DNA of 64,000 bases, taken from assembly GCF_029167105.1 (NCBI RefSeq), contig NZ_JARFML010000026.1, positions 1 through 64,000 on the forward strand, read 5' to 3'. How positions within the stretch are numbered: position 1 is the stretch's first letter; every line of letters begins with the position of its first letter. The notes under the pieces were generated by a model. That model had not been told where the DNA came from. It did no database searches and saw only the letters and a list, made by a program, of their open reading frames with translations. Origin of the DNA: Bradyrhizobium yuanmingense. GTDB lineage: Bacteria; Pseudomonadota; Alphaproteobacteria; Rhizobiales; Xanthobacteraceae. Positions 1 to 8,313 of this stretch are shown one piece after another. Position numbers and translations under genes: made by a program.

Positions 1-68
1 TTGGCCCCGGCTCCCTTCGGCAGCCACCCCTCAATAAAACTCGGCTGCCCCGTCTGCTTCACTGCCAT
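1..68 (-). CDS. Transposase N-terminus (partial, cut by window edge)
   Basis: From ATG at 68 reading leftward the frame is open to base 1 and gives 22 residues starting MAVKQTGQPSFIEGWLPKG. This style of N-terminus (a Q-rich start followed by a LPKGAG-like segment) is what I recall from IS5-family transposases. A GGAGGG ribosome-binding site lies about 7 nt upstream. The catalytic DDE domain would lie outside the window, so the family assignment rests on this short segment and the repeat-like end next to it. Confidence 0.5.
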   Translation of the reverse strand, partial: MAVKQTGQPSFIEGWLPKGAGA

Positions 69-127
69 CGCTACCCTCCAAGGCTTTGCCCTAGGGAATC
101 ACAAATGGCGAATTACGCAACAGGCCC
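1..127 (-). mobile_element. Left end of an IS5-like insertion sequence (partial)
   Basis: Read on the minus strand, a sequence beginning GGGCCTGTTGCGTAATTCGC at about 127 resembles the terminal inverted repeats of IS5/IS903-type elements (TGTTGCGTAA core). It is followed by a Shine-Dalgarno (GGAGGG, about 75-80) and a transposase-like start at 68. The element continues beyond the left window edge, so the other end and any target duplication cannot be seen. The exact outer boundary is an inference from the repeat-like sequence. Confidence 0.5.
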
Positions 128-1119
128 ACAAGGGGAGAAGGAACGGCACCAGTCACCGAATTGCGTCTACCGGCAAGCAACTGCTCCGCCTCCGCCGCAA
201 TCCGCTCGACGATCTCCGCCGCCGGTGGAATATCATGAATCAACCCGACCGCCTCGCCTGCAATCACCGCGGCGACGTCGAAGTTTCCCGCCGCCCTTGC
301 TGCGGCATACTCGGCCGCGACTGCGGCAACATTCTGCATCAGCTCGATCTCGCGGCCGATCCAGCGCTTGGCATGATCGTTGACCAGGCACCGCCCGGTA
401 AACGGCGCCGGCCAGACGTTGTTGCGGGAGAGATCGAAGATGATGCCGCGCACGGTCGAACCGGAGTTCGCCGCGCAGATGCGGCGCTTGGCCTCTTCCG
501 CACCGTCGGCCTCCTGGCTGGCATAGAAGCGCGTGCCGAGCAGCACGCCGCTCGCGCCCAGCATCATCATGGCCGCGAGCCCGCGCCCATCCGCGATGCC
601 GCCGGCCGCCACCACGGGAACGCGCCCCGCGGCGAGATCGACGATGGCGGGCACGAGATCGACGGTGCTGCGCGAAGCGCCATGACCGCCCGCCTCCGTG
701 CCTTGCGCGATCAGGATGTCGGCACCGGCATCGAGCGCCTGCCGCGCCATCGCTTCGTCCTGAACCTGGCAGATCAGACGCGTGCCTGTGGATTTGATCT
801 TGGGCGCGAACGGCGCGGGATCGCCGAACGACAACATGATCGCATCTGGTCTTGCAGCGAGCGCGATATCGAGAAGCTCGCACCGCTTGGCGAGGCTCCA
901 GGTGATGAAGCCGATCCCGAACGGTGCACCGACGTCGGCGAGCTTCGCCGTCTCCTGCTCCAGCCAGACCCGCTCGCCATAGCCGCCGCCAAGAATGCCG
1001 AAGCCGCCGGCGCGGCTCACCGCCGCGACCAGACGGCTGCCGGCAATGACATCCATCGGCGCCAGCAGGATCGGATGCTCGATCCTCAGCAGCGTGGTCA
1101 GCGACGTCGTCATCGGCAT
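91..1119 (-). CDS. Nitronate monooxygenase / 2-nitropropane dioxygenase family flavoprotein, 3' end altered by IS
   Basis: 342 residues with a TIM-barrel FMN-binding fold of the nitronate monooxygenase / FabK-like family. These enzymes oxidise alkyl nitronates using FMN and O2. The diagnostic pieces are LAPMDVIAGS near the N-terminus, a QGTEAGGHG segment (about residues 139-147), VVAAGGIADGRG, and GASGVLLGTRF, which together form the FMN phosphate site. ATG at 1119 or the in-frame ATG three codons later may be the start. The last dozen residues and the TAG stop at 91-93 appear to be read from the adjoining IS end, so the native C-terminus is probably lost or replaced. It is divergent from a LysR gene that probably controls it. 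Confidence 0.85.
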   Translation of the reverse strand: MPMTTSLTTLLRIEHPILLAPMDVIAGSRLVAAVSRAGGFGILGGGYGERVWLEQETAKLADVGAPFGIGFITWSLAKRCELLDIALAARPDAIMLSFGDPAPFAPKIKSTGTRLICQVQDEAMARQALDAGADILIAQGTEAGGHGASRSTVDLVPAIVDLAAGRVPVVAAGGIADGRGLAAMMMLGASGVLLGTRFYASQEADGAEEAKRRICAANSGSTVRGIIFDLSRNNVWPAPFTGRCLVNDHAKRWIGREIELMQNVAAVAAEYAAARAAGNFDVAAVIAGEAVGLIHDIPPAAEIVERIAAEAEQLLAGRRNSVTGAVPSPLVGLLRNSPFVIP

Positions 1120-1158
1120 GGCTCCTCCCCGATCTGGACAGCGAGAGTAGGCGGGACT

Positions 1159-1191
1159 AGCATTCTCGAAAATTGAATTGTTGCGAATGCT
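1159..1191. promoter_or_regulatory. Inverted repeat in divergent LysR/monooxygenase promoter
   Basis: AGCATTC at 1159-1165 is repeated in inverted form as GAATGCT at 1185-1191, with a 19-bp AT-rich spacer. It sits in the 97-bp gap between the divergent monooxygenase and LysR genes. LysR-family regulators usually bind dyads in such gaps, so this is a candidate operator. No binding evidence is available. Confidence 0.4.
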
Positions 1192-1216
1192 GCCATCTCA
1201 AAAACGAAACGAAGCC

Positions 1217-2152
1217 ATGGAACTCAGCGATTTCAAGACCTTCGCCGCGGTCGCCCGCACCGGCGGCATCACCCGCGCCGCCGAGGAGCTCAACACCGTG
1301 CAGTCGAACGTCACCCAGCGCGTGAAGGCGCTGGAGGCGGAGATCGGCACGCCGCTGTTCGAGCGGCACTCGCGCGGCATGACGCTGACCGGCGCCGGCA
1401 AGCGCCTCCTCCCTTACGCGCAAAAGATGGCGGCGCTGTCGCGCGAAGCCTTGCTCGCCGCGCGCGACGATGGCGAGCCGAAAGGACCGCTCGCGATCGG
1501 CTCGATGGAGACCACGGCAGCCGTGCGATTGCCGCCGCTGCTCGCCGATTTCCACCGCCGCTTCCCTGCCGTGCGCCTGTCCTTGCGTACCGCGCCGACC
1601 GCCGACCTCGTCGCCCTCGTGCTCGACGGCACGCTCGACGGTGCCTTCGTCGCCGGACCCATCACGCATGACGACCTCACTGCGACGAGCGCGTTCCGCG
1701 AAGAGCTGGTGCTGGTCAGCGCGCGCCGCTGGGGATCGCTCGCCGAGCTGCGCGCCGGCACGCCGGAGTCGGGTCCGACGGCGCTGGTGTTCCGCACCGG
1801 CTGCACCTATCGCCAGCGGCTCGAACAGATCTTCGTCGAATTCGGCTGGCCGTCGGCGGCGCGCTTCGAGCTCGGCACGCTCGACGGCATGATCGGCTGC
1901 GTCGCCGCCGACATGGGTGTGACGCTGCTGACGCGCGCCGTCGTGGAACGCAGCGCGATGAACGGCGCCGTCGCCGTCCACACGCTGGGCCCGTCACATG
2001 CACGTGTCGAGACACTCTTCATCCAGCGCCGCGCCGGACATCAATACAGCGCGCTGAGCGGTTTTGCCGACTGTCTGAAGAAGGACGAGGACGTCATGAC
2101 GGAGCGCCAACGTTCCACGCCACGAAATTCGTCACAAATCCATCGCGTTTGA
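1217..2152 (+). CDS. LysR family transcriptional regulator
   Basis: 311 residues when started at ATG 1217. The N-terminal winged helix-turn-helix begins MELSDFKTFAAVARTGGITR and continues through the typical LysR recognition region (RAAEELNTVQSNVTQRVKALE, split here by family convention) and GTPLFERHSRGMTLT. The C-terminal part is a LysR substrate-binding domain (LPPLLADFHRRFPAVRLSL, DGTLDGAFVAGP). An earlier in-frame start exists at 1178, but the family start is clearly at 1217. Its divergent position suggests that it regulates the flavin monooxygenase to its left; the inducer is unknown. Confidence 0.88.
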   Translation: MELSDFKTFAAVARTGGITRAAEELNTVQSNVTQRVKALEAEIGTPLFERHSRGMTLTGAGKRLLPYAQKMAALSREALLAARDDGEPKGPLAIGSMETTAAVRLPPLLADFHRRFPAVRLSLRTAPTADLVALVLDGTLDGAFVAGPITHDDLTATSAFREELVLVSARRWGSLAELRAGTPESGPTALVFRTGCTYRQRLEQIFVEFGWPSAARFELGTLDGMIGCVAADMGVTLLTRAVVERSAMNGAVAVHTLGPSHARVETLFIQRRAGHQYSALSGFADCLKKDEDVMTERQRSTPRNSSQIHRV

Positions 2153-2298
2153 ATCGATCCGCGCTGCGTGCTGCCATCGCAGCGCAGCACTTCGAAAAGC
2201 TTTGAAGCCCGCGCTTCTTCTACGTTAGGATGAGTGACTGGCCAGCGCGAAACCATAAACGAAGCCAAACACCGGCAGAAACATCGGGAGGACTATTG

Positions 2299-3234
2299 AT
2301 GCGCAATACGCTCGTGTTGTGCTGCGTCGCTGCGTTGTCGGCGATTTCAGGAACTGCAAGCGCACAGGACTGGACCAAATCGAAATGGGGGCCGAACGAC
2401 GAGATCGGCGCCGCCAACTACATGACGCCCGAGCTCGTGGTGAAGGCGGCATCGCTGGTGAAGACCGGCAAGACTTACGCCCTCGGCATCCCCGTCACGC
2501 CGCAGACGCCCGCTTACCCGCCGCGCACCTTCAAGCTCACCATCGTGCAGCCCGGACAGGCCGGCACCCCGGGTCTCGGTCCGAACAAGGCCACTTACAA
2601 CGATGACATCCTCGACAGCTGGGTCGGCATCGGCAGTCAGCTCGACGGGCTCGGCCATCTCGGCGTCGAGCACGTCTACTACAACGGCAACAAGCTGGCC
2701 GATTTCGCCGATCCCAATGGCTTGAAGAAGCTCGGCATCGAGAAGGTGCCGCCGATGGTCACCCGTGGCGTGCTGCTCGACATGGCCGCCTATTTCAAGA
2801 CCGACGTGGTGAAGGAAGGCACCGCCTTCAACGTCAAGGAGATCGAAGAAGTCGCCAAGCAGCAGAACGTCGAGATCCGCCAGGGCGATGTCGTCATCTT
2901 CCACACCGGTTGGCTCAGCCTGATCGGCAAGGACGACAAACGCTACTCGGCCGGCGAGCCCGGCCTCGGCGTCGAAGGCGCGAAGTACCTCGCCGGCAAG
3001 GGCGTCGTTGCGGTCGGCGCCGACACCTGGGGGCTCGAGGTGTTGCCGTTCGAAGGCAAGACCGTGTTCGAGGTGCATCAGATCCTGCTCGCGATGAACG
3101 GGACCTACATCCTCGAGAACATGGACACCGCCGCGCTCGCCCGGGACAAGGGCTACGAATTCCTGTTCGTGCTGGGCCAGCCGCGCTGGACCGGCGCCGT
3201 GCAGGCCATGATCAACCCGATCGCGATCCGCTGA
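2299..3234 (+). CDS. Secreted cyclase family protein (kynurenine formamidase-like fold)
   Basis: 311 residues from ATG 2299, which has a GGGAGGA ribosome-binding site just upstream. Residues 1-23 form a Sec signal peptide (LVLCCVAALSAISGTASA followed by QD), so the protein is probably periplasmic. The rest matches the cyclase/metal-dependent hydrolase family (PF04199), which includes bacterial kynurenine formamidases and isatin hydrolases. The family metal-site motif usually reads GTHxDxxxH; here it is GSQLDGLGHLG at about residues 113-123, so the first histidine is replaced. A later GDVVIFHTGW block is also typical. Substrate unknown. It stands alone, about 150 bp after the LysR gene. Confidence 0.8.
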   Translation: MRNTLVLCCVAALSAISGTASAQDWTKSKWGPNDEIGAANYMTPELVVKAASLVKTGKTYALGIPVTPQTPAYPPRTFKLTIVQPGQAGTPGLGPNKATYNDDILDSWVGIGSQLDGLGHLGVEHVYYNGNKLADFADPNGLKKLGIEKVPPMVTRGVLLDMAAYFKTDVVKEGTAFNVKEIEEVAKQQNVEIRQGDVVIFHTGWLSLIGKDDKRYSAGEPGLGVEGAKYLAGKGVVAVGADTWGLEVLPFEGKTVFEVHQILLAMNGTYILENMDTAALARDKGYEFLFVLGQPRWTGAVQAMINPIAIR

Positions 3235-3244
3235 GCTGAAAACC

Positions 3245-3283
3245 GGGCGAGGAGCCGCTTGCCGCGCGGCAGGCCCCTCGCCC
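3245..3283. terminator. Hairpin between convergent genes
   Basis: GGGCGAGG (3245-3252) pairs with CCTCGCCC (3276-3283), and the interior contains a second GC-rich stem around TGCCGCGCGGCA. It lies between the cyclase gene and a small gene on the opposite strand. There is no U-run, so termination is inferred from structure and position only. Confidence 0.45.
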
Positions 3284-3292
3284 ACCCCTCCG

Positions 3293-3508
3293 TCACCGCG
3301 GCCTCAGATGCCACCGCCGCAATGCCACGACGGCCCAGATCGCCTCGACCAGGCCGAACGGCCAGGCGCCTTGCAGGAAGCCATAGGCGGAACCGAGCGC
3401 GCAGGACGCCGCGAACAGCAGCACGAACCAGTGGCTGCGATCCTCCAGGGCATAGCAGACCAGCATCGCCGTCACGGCAAACAGGCCGAATAGTGTCAGT
3501 GCATCCAT
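3293..3508 (-). CDS. Small predicted membrane protein, function unknown
   Basis: 71 residues (ATG at 3508). Three hydrophobic stretches are visible: LTLFGLFAVTAMLVCYAL, WFVLLFAASCALGSAYGFL and WPFGLVEAIWAVVAL, joined by short charged turns, with a basic C-terminus (RRWHLRPR). The pattern suggests two to three transmembrane helices. I recognise the general type as a small conserved protein of Bradyrhizobium-like genomes but know no function. It is divergent from ruvX, separated by 46 bp. Confidence 0.65.
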   Translation of the reverse strand: MDALTLFGLFAVTAMLVCYALEDRSHWFVLLFAASCALGSAYGFLQGAWPFGLVEAIWAVVALRRWHLRPR

Positions 3509-3554
3509 GGTTACCAGTTCACCCCGCAGCGCGACGCATGATATGCGCTAAGCC

Positions 3555-4040
3555 ATGCCGGCTCCTATCCTGCCTCTCATCGATGCTGCAACCCACTGGC
3601 CCGCGCGCGGCGCGCTGGTCGGGCTCGACTTGGGCACCAAGACCATCGGCGTTGCCGTATCCGATCCGGACCGGCGGCTGGCGACCGGCGTCGAGACGAT
3701 CCAGCGCAAGCAGTTCAAGCAGGATGCCGCCAGGCTGCTGGCCATCGCCACCGAGCGCAAGGTGGTCGGCTTCGTGCTCGGCCTGCCTATCAACATGGAC
3801 GGCAGCGAAGGTCCGCGCGCGCAATCCACCCGCGCCTTCGCGCGCAATCTGGCCGGTTTGACCGCGCTGCCGATCGGTCTCTGGGACGAGCGCCTCTCGA
3901 CCGCGGCGGTCGAGCGCGAGCTGATCGGCATGGACGTCAGCCGCGCCAAGCGCGCCGAGGTGATCGACGAGCATGCCGCGATCTTCATCCTGCAAGGCGC
4001 GCTCGATCGCCTGGCAAACCTGCGCAAGGGGCCTGGCTGA
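3555..4040 (+). CDS. ruvX: Putative pre-16S rRNA nuclease / Holliday junction resolvase-like RuvX (YqgF)
   Basis: 161 residues, the normal length for the family plus a short N-terminal extension. It has an RNase H-like fold with LVGLDLGTKTIGVAVSD holding the first catalytic aspartate, VVGFVLGLPINMDGS in the middle and WDERLSTAAVERELI later. A C-terminal VIDEHAAIFILQGALD block completes the family pattern. YqgF proteins take part in 16S rRNA 5' maturation and have been described as resolvases. It is followed after 4 bp by the AEC transporter gene, so the two may be cotranscribed. Confidence 0.9.
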   Translation: MPAPILPLIDAATHWPARGALVGLDLGTKTIGVAVSDPDRRLATGVETIQRKQFKQDAARLLAIATERKVVGFVLGLPINMDGSEGPRAQSTRAFARNLAGLTALPIGLWDERLSTAAVERELIGMDVSRAKRAEVIDEHAAIFILQGALDRLANLRKGPG

Positions 4041-4044
4041 TCCC

Positions 4045-4968
4045 ATGGCCGTCGTCATCGCGGCGCTGCTGCCGGTCTTCATCCTGATCGTGCTCGGCAT
4101 CGTGCTGAAGCGCAGCCTGATGCGGCTCGACACGCAATGGCACGGGCTGGAGCGGCTGACCTATTTCGTGCTGTTTCCGATGCTGCTGATCCAGACGCTG
4201 GTGAAGGCGGACCTCACGAAGGTTCCGGTCGCCGGCGTCGGCGGTGCGCTGCTGCTGTCGGCGCTCGCGATGTCGCTCTTGTGCCTTGCGCTGCGCCCTG
4301 CGCTATCGCGGCTCGGCATCGACGGCCCGGCCTTCACCTCGATCTTCCAGGGCGCGACGCGCTGGCAGACCTTCGTTGCGCTGTCGATCGCCGCCAATCT
4401 GTTCGGCGATGTCGGGCTGGCGCTCGCCTCCGTGGCGATGGTGGCGATCATCCCGCTGGTCAACGTGTTCAGCGTCTCGGTGCTCGCTCGTTACGCATCG
4501 CCGGAAAAGCAGTCCGGCCGCGCCATCGTCATGACATTGGTGCGCAATCCCTTGATCTGGGCCTGCATCATCGGCCTTGCTGTCAATGTCACCCACCTGC
4601 CGCTGCCAAGGCTCTGGCATGAGGTTGCAGACGCGCTCGGCAGTTCTTCCCTCGCCATCGGCCTGCTCGTCACAGGCGCGGGGCTGCATCTCGAAGGGCT
4701 CTTCCGTCCGAGCCTCGGCGCAGCGGTCGGCGTCGTTTTCAAGCTCTTGCTGATGCCCGCGCTCGCGATGGGGCTCGGTCTCTGGTTCGGGCTTTCCGGC
4801 AACAGCCTTTCGATCGTCGCGATCTGCTCGGCGGTGCCAACCTCGTCCAGCGCCTATGTCCTCGCCCGCCAGATGGGCGGTGATGCGCCGCTGCTGGCGC
4901 AGATCATCACGCTGCAGACGATCTTTGCAGCCATTACGATGCCGATCGCGATCGCGCTGGCGGCCTAG
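4045..4968 (+). CDS. AEC family transporter (auxin efflux carrier fold)
   Basis: 307 residues from ATG 4045. About ten hydrophobic segments in two five-helix halves are readable, starting AVVIAALLPVFILIVLGIVL. Typical family features are the interrupted helix regions around NPLIWACIIGLAVN and the C-terminal AVPTSSSAYVLARQMGGD block. Family members export or import organic anions such as malonate, malate or auxin-like acids; the substrate here cannot be told. Only 4 bp separate it from ruvX. Confidence 0.85.
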   Translation: MAVVIAALLPVFILIVLGIVLKRSLMRLDTQWHGLERLTYFVLFPMLLIQTLVKADLTKVPVAGVGGALLLSALAMSLLCLALRPALSRLGIDGPAFTSIFQGATRWQTFVALSIAANLFGDVGLALASVAMVAIIPLVNVFSVSVLARYASPEKQSGRAIVMTLVRNPLIWACIIGLAVNVTHLPLPRLWHEVADALGSSSLAIGLLVTGAGLHLEGLFRPSLGAAVGVVFKLLLMPALAMGLGLWFGLSGNSLSIVAICSAVPTSSSAYVLARQMGGDAPLLAQIITLQTIFAAITMPIAIALAA

Positions 4969-4999
4969 GACTCGTCACGGCGAGCGCACCTCTCTCGAC

Positions 5000-5086
5000 C
5001 GTCATTGCGAGGAGCTCTTGCGACGAAGCAATCCAGAACTTCCCCGCGGAGGGATTCTGGATTGCCTCGCTGCGCTCGCAATGACG
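5000..5086 (+). repeat. 87-bp palindromic intergenic repeat, family A copy 1
   Basis: Outer arms CGTCATTGCGAG and CTCGCAATGACG flank inner arms around GAAGCAATCCAGA and TCTGGATTGC. The whole unit can fold into a long hairpin. The same 87-bp unit in the same orientation occurs at 20748, 39597 and 41482. This copy lies between the convergent AEC and CPBP genes. Confidence 0.9.
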
Positions 5087-5096
5087 GAGGGTGGAG

Positions 5097-5888
5097 CTAG
5101 CTCCCCAGCCACATCGTCAGCACCACCGCGGTGAGATTATTCAGCGCGTGCAGCACGATGGTGAGCCACAGCGAGCCGGAGCGGTAGCGCATGTAGCCGA
5201 ACCACAGGCCGATGGCGAAGACTTCGGCGAGGAAGTACATGTCGTACTGCAGATGGACGATTGTCCAGACCAGCGACGACAGCAGGATCGCGCCGGGCGC
5301 GCGCAGGAAGCTTGCCGACCAGCCGCGGAAGAGGAAGCCTCGCGCCAACACCTCTTCCGACATCGGCGCCGCCACCGCGAATGCGGCGAGCAGCAGCAGC
5401 GCCGCGCCCTTGTCGCGGCCCGATTTCAACAGATCGGTCATGAAGCCCGGCGTCGCCTCGCGGCCAAGCGCGCGCGACATCGTCTCCCAGAGCAGCACGA
5501 TCAGGATGAGACCGACGGCGCCGAACAGCAGCTGCTTCCAGGACGGCCAATGCAGCGCGAGATAGTCGACGAAGGAGGCCTTCTTGATGCGAATGGCGAG
5601 CCAGACCGCAAGCAGCGTCGCGGGCAGCCCAGCGATGACCGAGAGCGCGAGCGTCTGGGGCTCACGGCCGACGAGCTGGAGCGAGGCAAGGTCCATGGGA
5701 AGACCACGCAGCGCGCCCAGCACAACGACGGCCCCGATCTGCCCGACGAACATCGCGACGAAGATAAAGAGACCCCACAGCGCCGTGCCCCAGAACTTCC
5801 AGACGCGCGGCGTCGCCGGCGTCTCGGTCAGCGGCGAATGATCGGGATTGAGGGAGTCCATCAGGAGGCTTTCGTTTTGGACACTCAC
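5097..5888 (-). CDS. CPBP family intramembrane glutamic endopeptidase
   Basis: 263 residues with a GTG start at 5888 that overlaps the upstream aidB stop by 4 bp (GTGA); an ATG nine codons later is an alternative. Several transmembrane helices precede the Abi/CPBP core. The core shows the EEVLARGFLFRGW motif (catalytic glutamates), IVHLQYD (second motif histidine) and LHALNN near the C-terminus. CPBP proteases are related to eukaryotic CAAX prenyl proteases; in bacteria they serve in bacteriocin immunity or are of unknown role. The overlap indicates translation coupled to the AidB-like gene. Confidence 0.85.
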   Translation of the reverse strand: MSVQNESLLMDSLNPDHSPLTETPATPRVWKFWGTALWGLFIFVAMFVGQIGAVVVLGALRGLPMDLASLQLVGREPQTLALSVIAGLPATLLAVWLAIRIKKASFVDYLALHWPSWKQLLFGAVGLILIVLLWETMSRALGREATPGFMTDLLKSGRDKGAALLLLAAFAVAAPMSEEVLARGFLFRGWSASFLRAPGAILLSSLVWTIVHLQYDMYFLAEVFAIGLWFGYMRYRSGSLWLTIVLHALNNLTAVVLTMWLGS

Positions 5889-7528
5889 GGCAGCGCCCGA
5901 TCCAGCAGCACGCGCACCTCGGCGCTGTCGAGTTCGACCGCGCCGTACATGCTGGCATGGTTCGTCGCGAGGCGCGTCGCCGCGAACAATTCGGCCTGGC
6001 GCGGCGACACGCCATTGAGCGCGGACGTCGCGGCCAGCAATGCCAGCTTCTCGACCGCAAGCCGCGCGACGCGCTCGCCGTCGGCGCGCCGAAACGTCTC
6101 GCCGATGAAGCTGACCGCCTCGCCCGCCCCAGGCAGCCCCTTGGTTTCGGCCGCCAGCGCTTGCAGCACCGCCGTTGCCGCGTCCGGCTCACGCGAGAGC
6201 GCGCGGAGCACGTCGAGGCACATCACGTTGCCCGAGCCTTCCCAGATCGCATTGACCGGCGACTCGCGATAGTGGCGCGCCAAAATGCCGTCCTCGACAT
6301 AACCGTTGCCGCCGAGGCACTCCATCGCCTCAAACAGGAACGGCGGCGCGCTCTTGCAGGTCCAGTATTTGATCGCGGGCGTGAGCAGTCGCATATAAGC
6401 CGCCTCCGCCGCGTCGTGCGGCGTGCGGTCGAAGGCACGGCAGAGCCGCATCACCAGCGCCGTGCTCGCCTCCACATGCAGCGCCATGTCCGACAGCACG
6501 GCCTGCATCAATGGCTGATCGGCCAGATGCTTCTGGAACACGCTGCGGTGACGGGCGTGGTGCAGCGCATGCGCAAGCCCCGAGCGCATCAGCCCGACGG
6601 AGGCGATCGCGCAATCCTGTCGCGTCAGCTGCACCATCTGGATGATGGTGCGGATGCCCTTGCCTTCCTCGCCGACCCTTTCGGCGTAAGCGCCGACGAA
6701 TTCGACCTCGGACGAGGCATTGGAACGGTTGCCGAGCTTGTCCTTCAGTCGCTGGAACTGGATGGCGTTGACCGATCCATCCGGCGCGAAGCGCGGCATG
6801 AAGAAACAGGTCAGCCCGCCTTCGGCCTGTGCCAGCACGAGGAATGCGTCGCACATCGGCGCCGACATGAACCATTTGTGGCCGGTGATGCGATAGCCGT
6901 CCCCGTCGCGTACCGCACGCGTCATGTTGGCGCGCACGTCGGTGCCGCCCTGCTTTTCGGTCATGCCCATACCGAGCGTCATGCCGCGCTTGCCCCACCA
7001 CGGCGCAAAGCTCGGGTCGTAGGTCTTGGTCGACAGCACCGGTATCACCCGCGCGAGCAGATCGGGCTGCATCGCCAGGGCACCGACGGAGGCGCGTGTC
7101 ATCGTGATCGGGCAGAGATGGCCGGTCTCGACTTGTGCAGCCATGTAGAACTTTGCAGCGCGAATGACCTCGGCGCCATCGCCCGCAGGTTTTCCGTCCA
7201 CCGTCCACGTGGAATTGTGCACGCCCGCACGCGCACTGTGCGCCATCAGCTCGTGATAGGCGGGATGAAACTCGACCTGGTCGCGGCGATTGCCTTTGGC
7301 ATCGAAGCTGCGCAGCTTCGGCGTGTTCTCGTTCGCAAGGCGCCCGCGATCGGCCATTGCCGCCGAGCCCCAGTGCCTGCCGAACTCCGAGAGCTCACGC
7401 TCCGCCGCTGCGCCGCCATTGGCCCTGACCGCCTCGACCAGCGGCCGGTCCACGGCGAAAAGATCGACATCCTCGAATGGCGGCGACTGGTTGAAGACCT
7501 CGTGGGTCGCAAATGTGGGCTGGGTCAT
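5885..7528 (-). CDS. AidB-like acyl-CoA dehydrogenase
   Basis: 547 residues, close to the length of E. coli AidB. The N-terminus (THEVFNQSPPFEDVDLF) is the AidB-type extension used for tetramerisation. The acyl-CoA dehydrogenase domains follow, with GMGMTEKQGGTDVRAN, GHKWFMSAPMCDAFLVLAQ and LGGNGYVEDGILARHYRESP, and a C-terminal helical domain. AidB belongs to the adaptive response to alkylation damage and binds DNA in E. coli, though its dehydrogenase activity is weak. No ada or alkB gene is adjacent, so the damage role is inferred only by homology. A CPBP protease gene overlaps its 3' end. Confidence 0.88.
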   Translation of the reverse strand: MTQPTFATHEVFNQSPPFEDVDLFAVDRPLVEAVRANGGAAAERELSEFGRHWGSAAMADRGRLANENTPKLRSFDAKGNRRDQVEFHPAYHELMAHSARAGVHNSTWTVDGKPAGDGAEVIRAAKFYMAAQVETGHLCPITMTRASVGALAMQPDLLARVIPVLSTKTYDPSFAPWWGKRGMTLGMGMTEKQGGTDVRANMTRAVRDGDGYRITGHKWFMSAPMCDAFLVLAQAEGGLTCFFMPRFAPDGSVNAIQFQRLKDKLGNRSNASSEVEFVGAYAERVGEEGKGIRTIIQMVQLTRQDCAIASVGLMRSGLAHALHHARHRSVFQKHLADQPLMQAVLSDMALHVEASTALVMRLCRAFDRTPHDAAEAAYMRLLTPAIKYWTCKSAPPFLFEAMECLGGNGYVEDGILARHYRESPVNAIWEGSGNVMCLDVLRALSREPDAATAVLQALAAETKGLPGAGEAVSFIGETFRRADGERVARLAVEKLALLAATSALNGVSPRQAELFAATRLATNHASMYGAVELDSAEVRVLLDRALP

Positions 7529-7548
7529 CTTGCGTCCTCGGCGCGGAA

Positions 7549-8313
7549 TCAGTTCCGCCGCGGCTGGATCGGGAAATCATAGGCCGCCCCGCCCGCCCCC
7601 GGCAGGGAAAAATGCCACCACTCCTTCGAATAGTTCACAAAGCCTTGCCTGGCCATCGCAGCCACCAGCCGCTTGCGCCAGGCACGCTGCTCCGCATTGA
7701 TCGAGGTTGCGGCGGTATGCCCCTTCGGGTCGGTGCAGTCGTAGCCTGTGCCCATGTCGACGCTGCCCTCCGGCGCCCGCGCCTCGACCGGCGCCGTGCA
7801 ATCCGCGTAGGTCTTGGCTGGATCATATTTAGCGGAATTGTCCGCCTTGAGATCGACCAACGTGAGATCGAGCGCCGCGCCGGTCGAATGTTGCGAGCGG
7901 CTCGCAATGTAGCCGAGGCGGAACAACTCGGTCTTCGGGATCTTCGGATTGTAGCGCCGCTCCGACGCGGTCTCGCGGCCGTTCTGCGACCACTTGACCA
8001 TGTCGAGCGAGGCCCGCGCCGGCCGGTAGCAGTCGAACATCTTGAGCGAGAGATTTTGCGCCGCCAGCTCCTGCTGCACCGCCTTCAGCCGCAACCCCAC
8101 CTCGCGCTTCACCACGCATTCGCCGGCATTGTAGCCGGCGAGCGGACGGCCGACGAAATTGTTCGACGTGGCGTAACGGAGGTCCTGGATGATGCTGGGA
8201 TCGATGTCGCGCAGGTAGACGAAGTCGCCGGGCAAGCCCTGCGCCCGAACCGGAGCGAGGAACGACATTGCAAGCAGCGCGACCAGCGCTGCGATCCCGC
8301 CCTTTGCGGTCAT
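7549..8313 (-). CDS. Secreted M15-family D-alanyl-D-alanine dipeptidase (VanX/DdpX-like)
   Basis: 254 residues starting at ATG 8313, which overlaps the caspase stop by 4 bp (ATGA). Residues 1-24 form a signal peptide (AALVALLAMSFLAPVRAQ). Zinc ligands of the M15D family are visible: SQHSTGAALD gives His142 and Asp149, and EWWHFS gives His234 with catalytic Glu231. CYRPARAS with the substrate-contacting arginine is also present. Such enzymes hydrolyse D-Ala-D-Ala or related peptides from peptidoglycan metabolism. Coupling to a secreted caspase suggests a shared periplasmic role. No van resistance genes are nearby. Confidence 0.88.
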   Translation of the reverse strand: MTAKGGIAALVALLAMSFLAPVRAQGLPGDFVYLRDIDPSIIQDLRYATSNNFVGRPLAGYNAGECVVKREVGLRLKAVQQELAAQNLSLKMFDCYRPARASLDMVKWSQNGRETASERRYNPKIPKTELFRLGYIASRSQHSTGAALDLTLVDLKADNSAKYDPAKTYADCTAPVEARAPEGSVDMGTGYDCTDPKGHTAATSINAEQRAWRKRLVAAMARQGFVNYSKEWWHFSLPGAGGAAYDFPIQPRRN

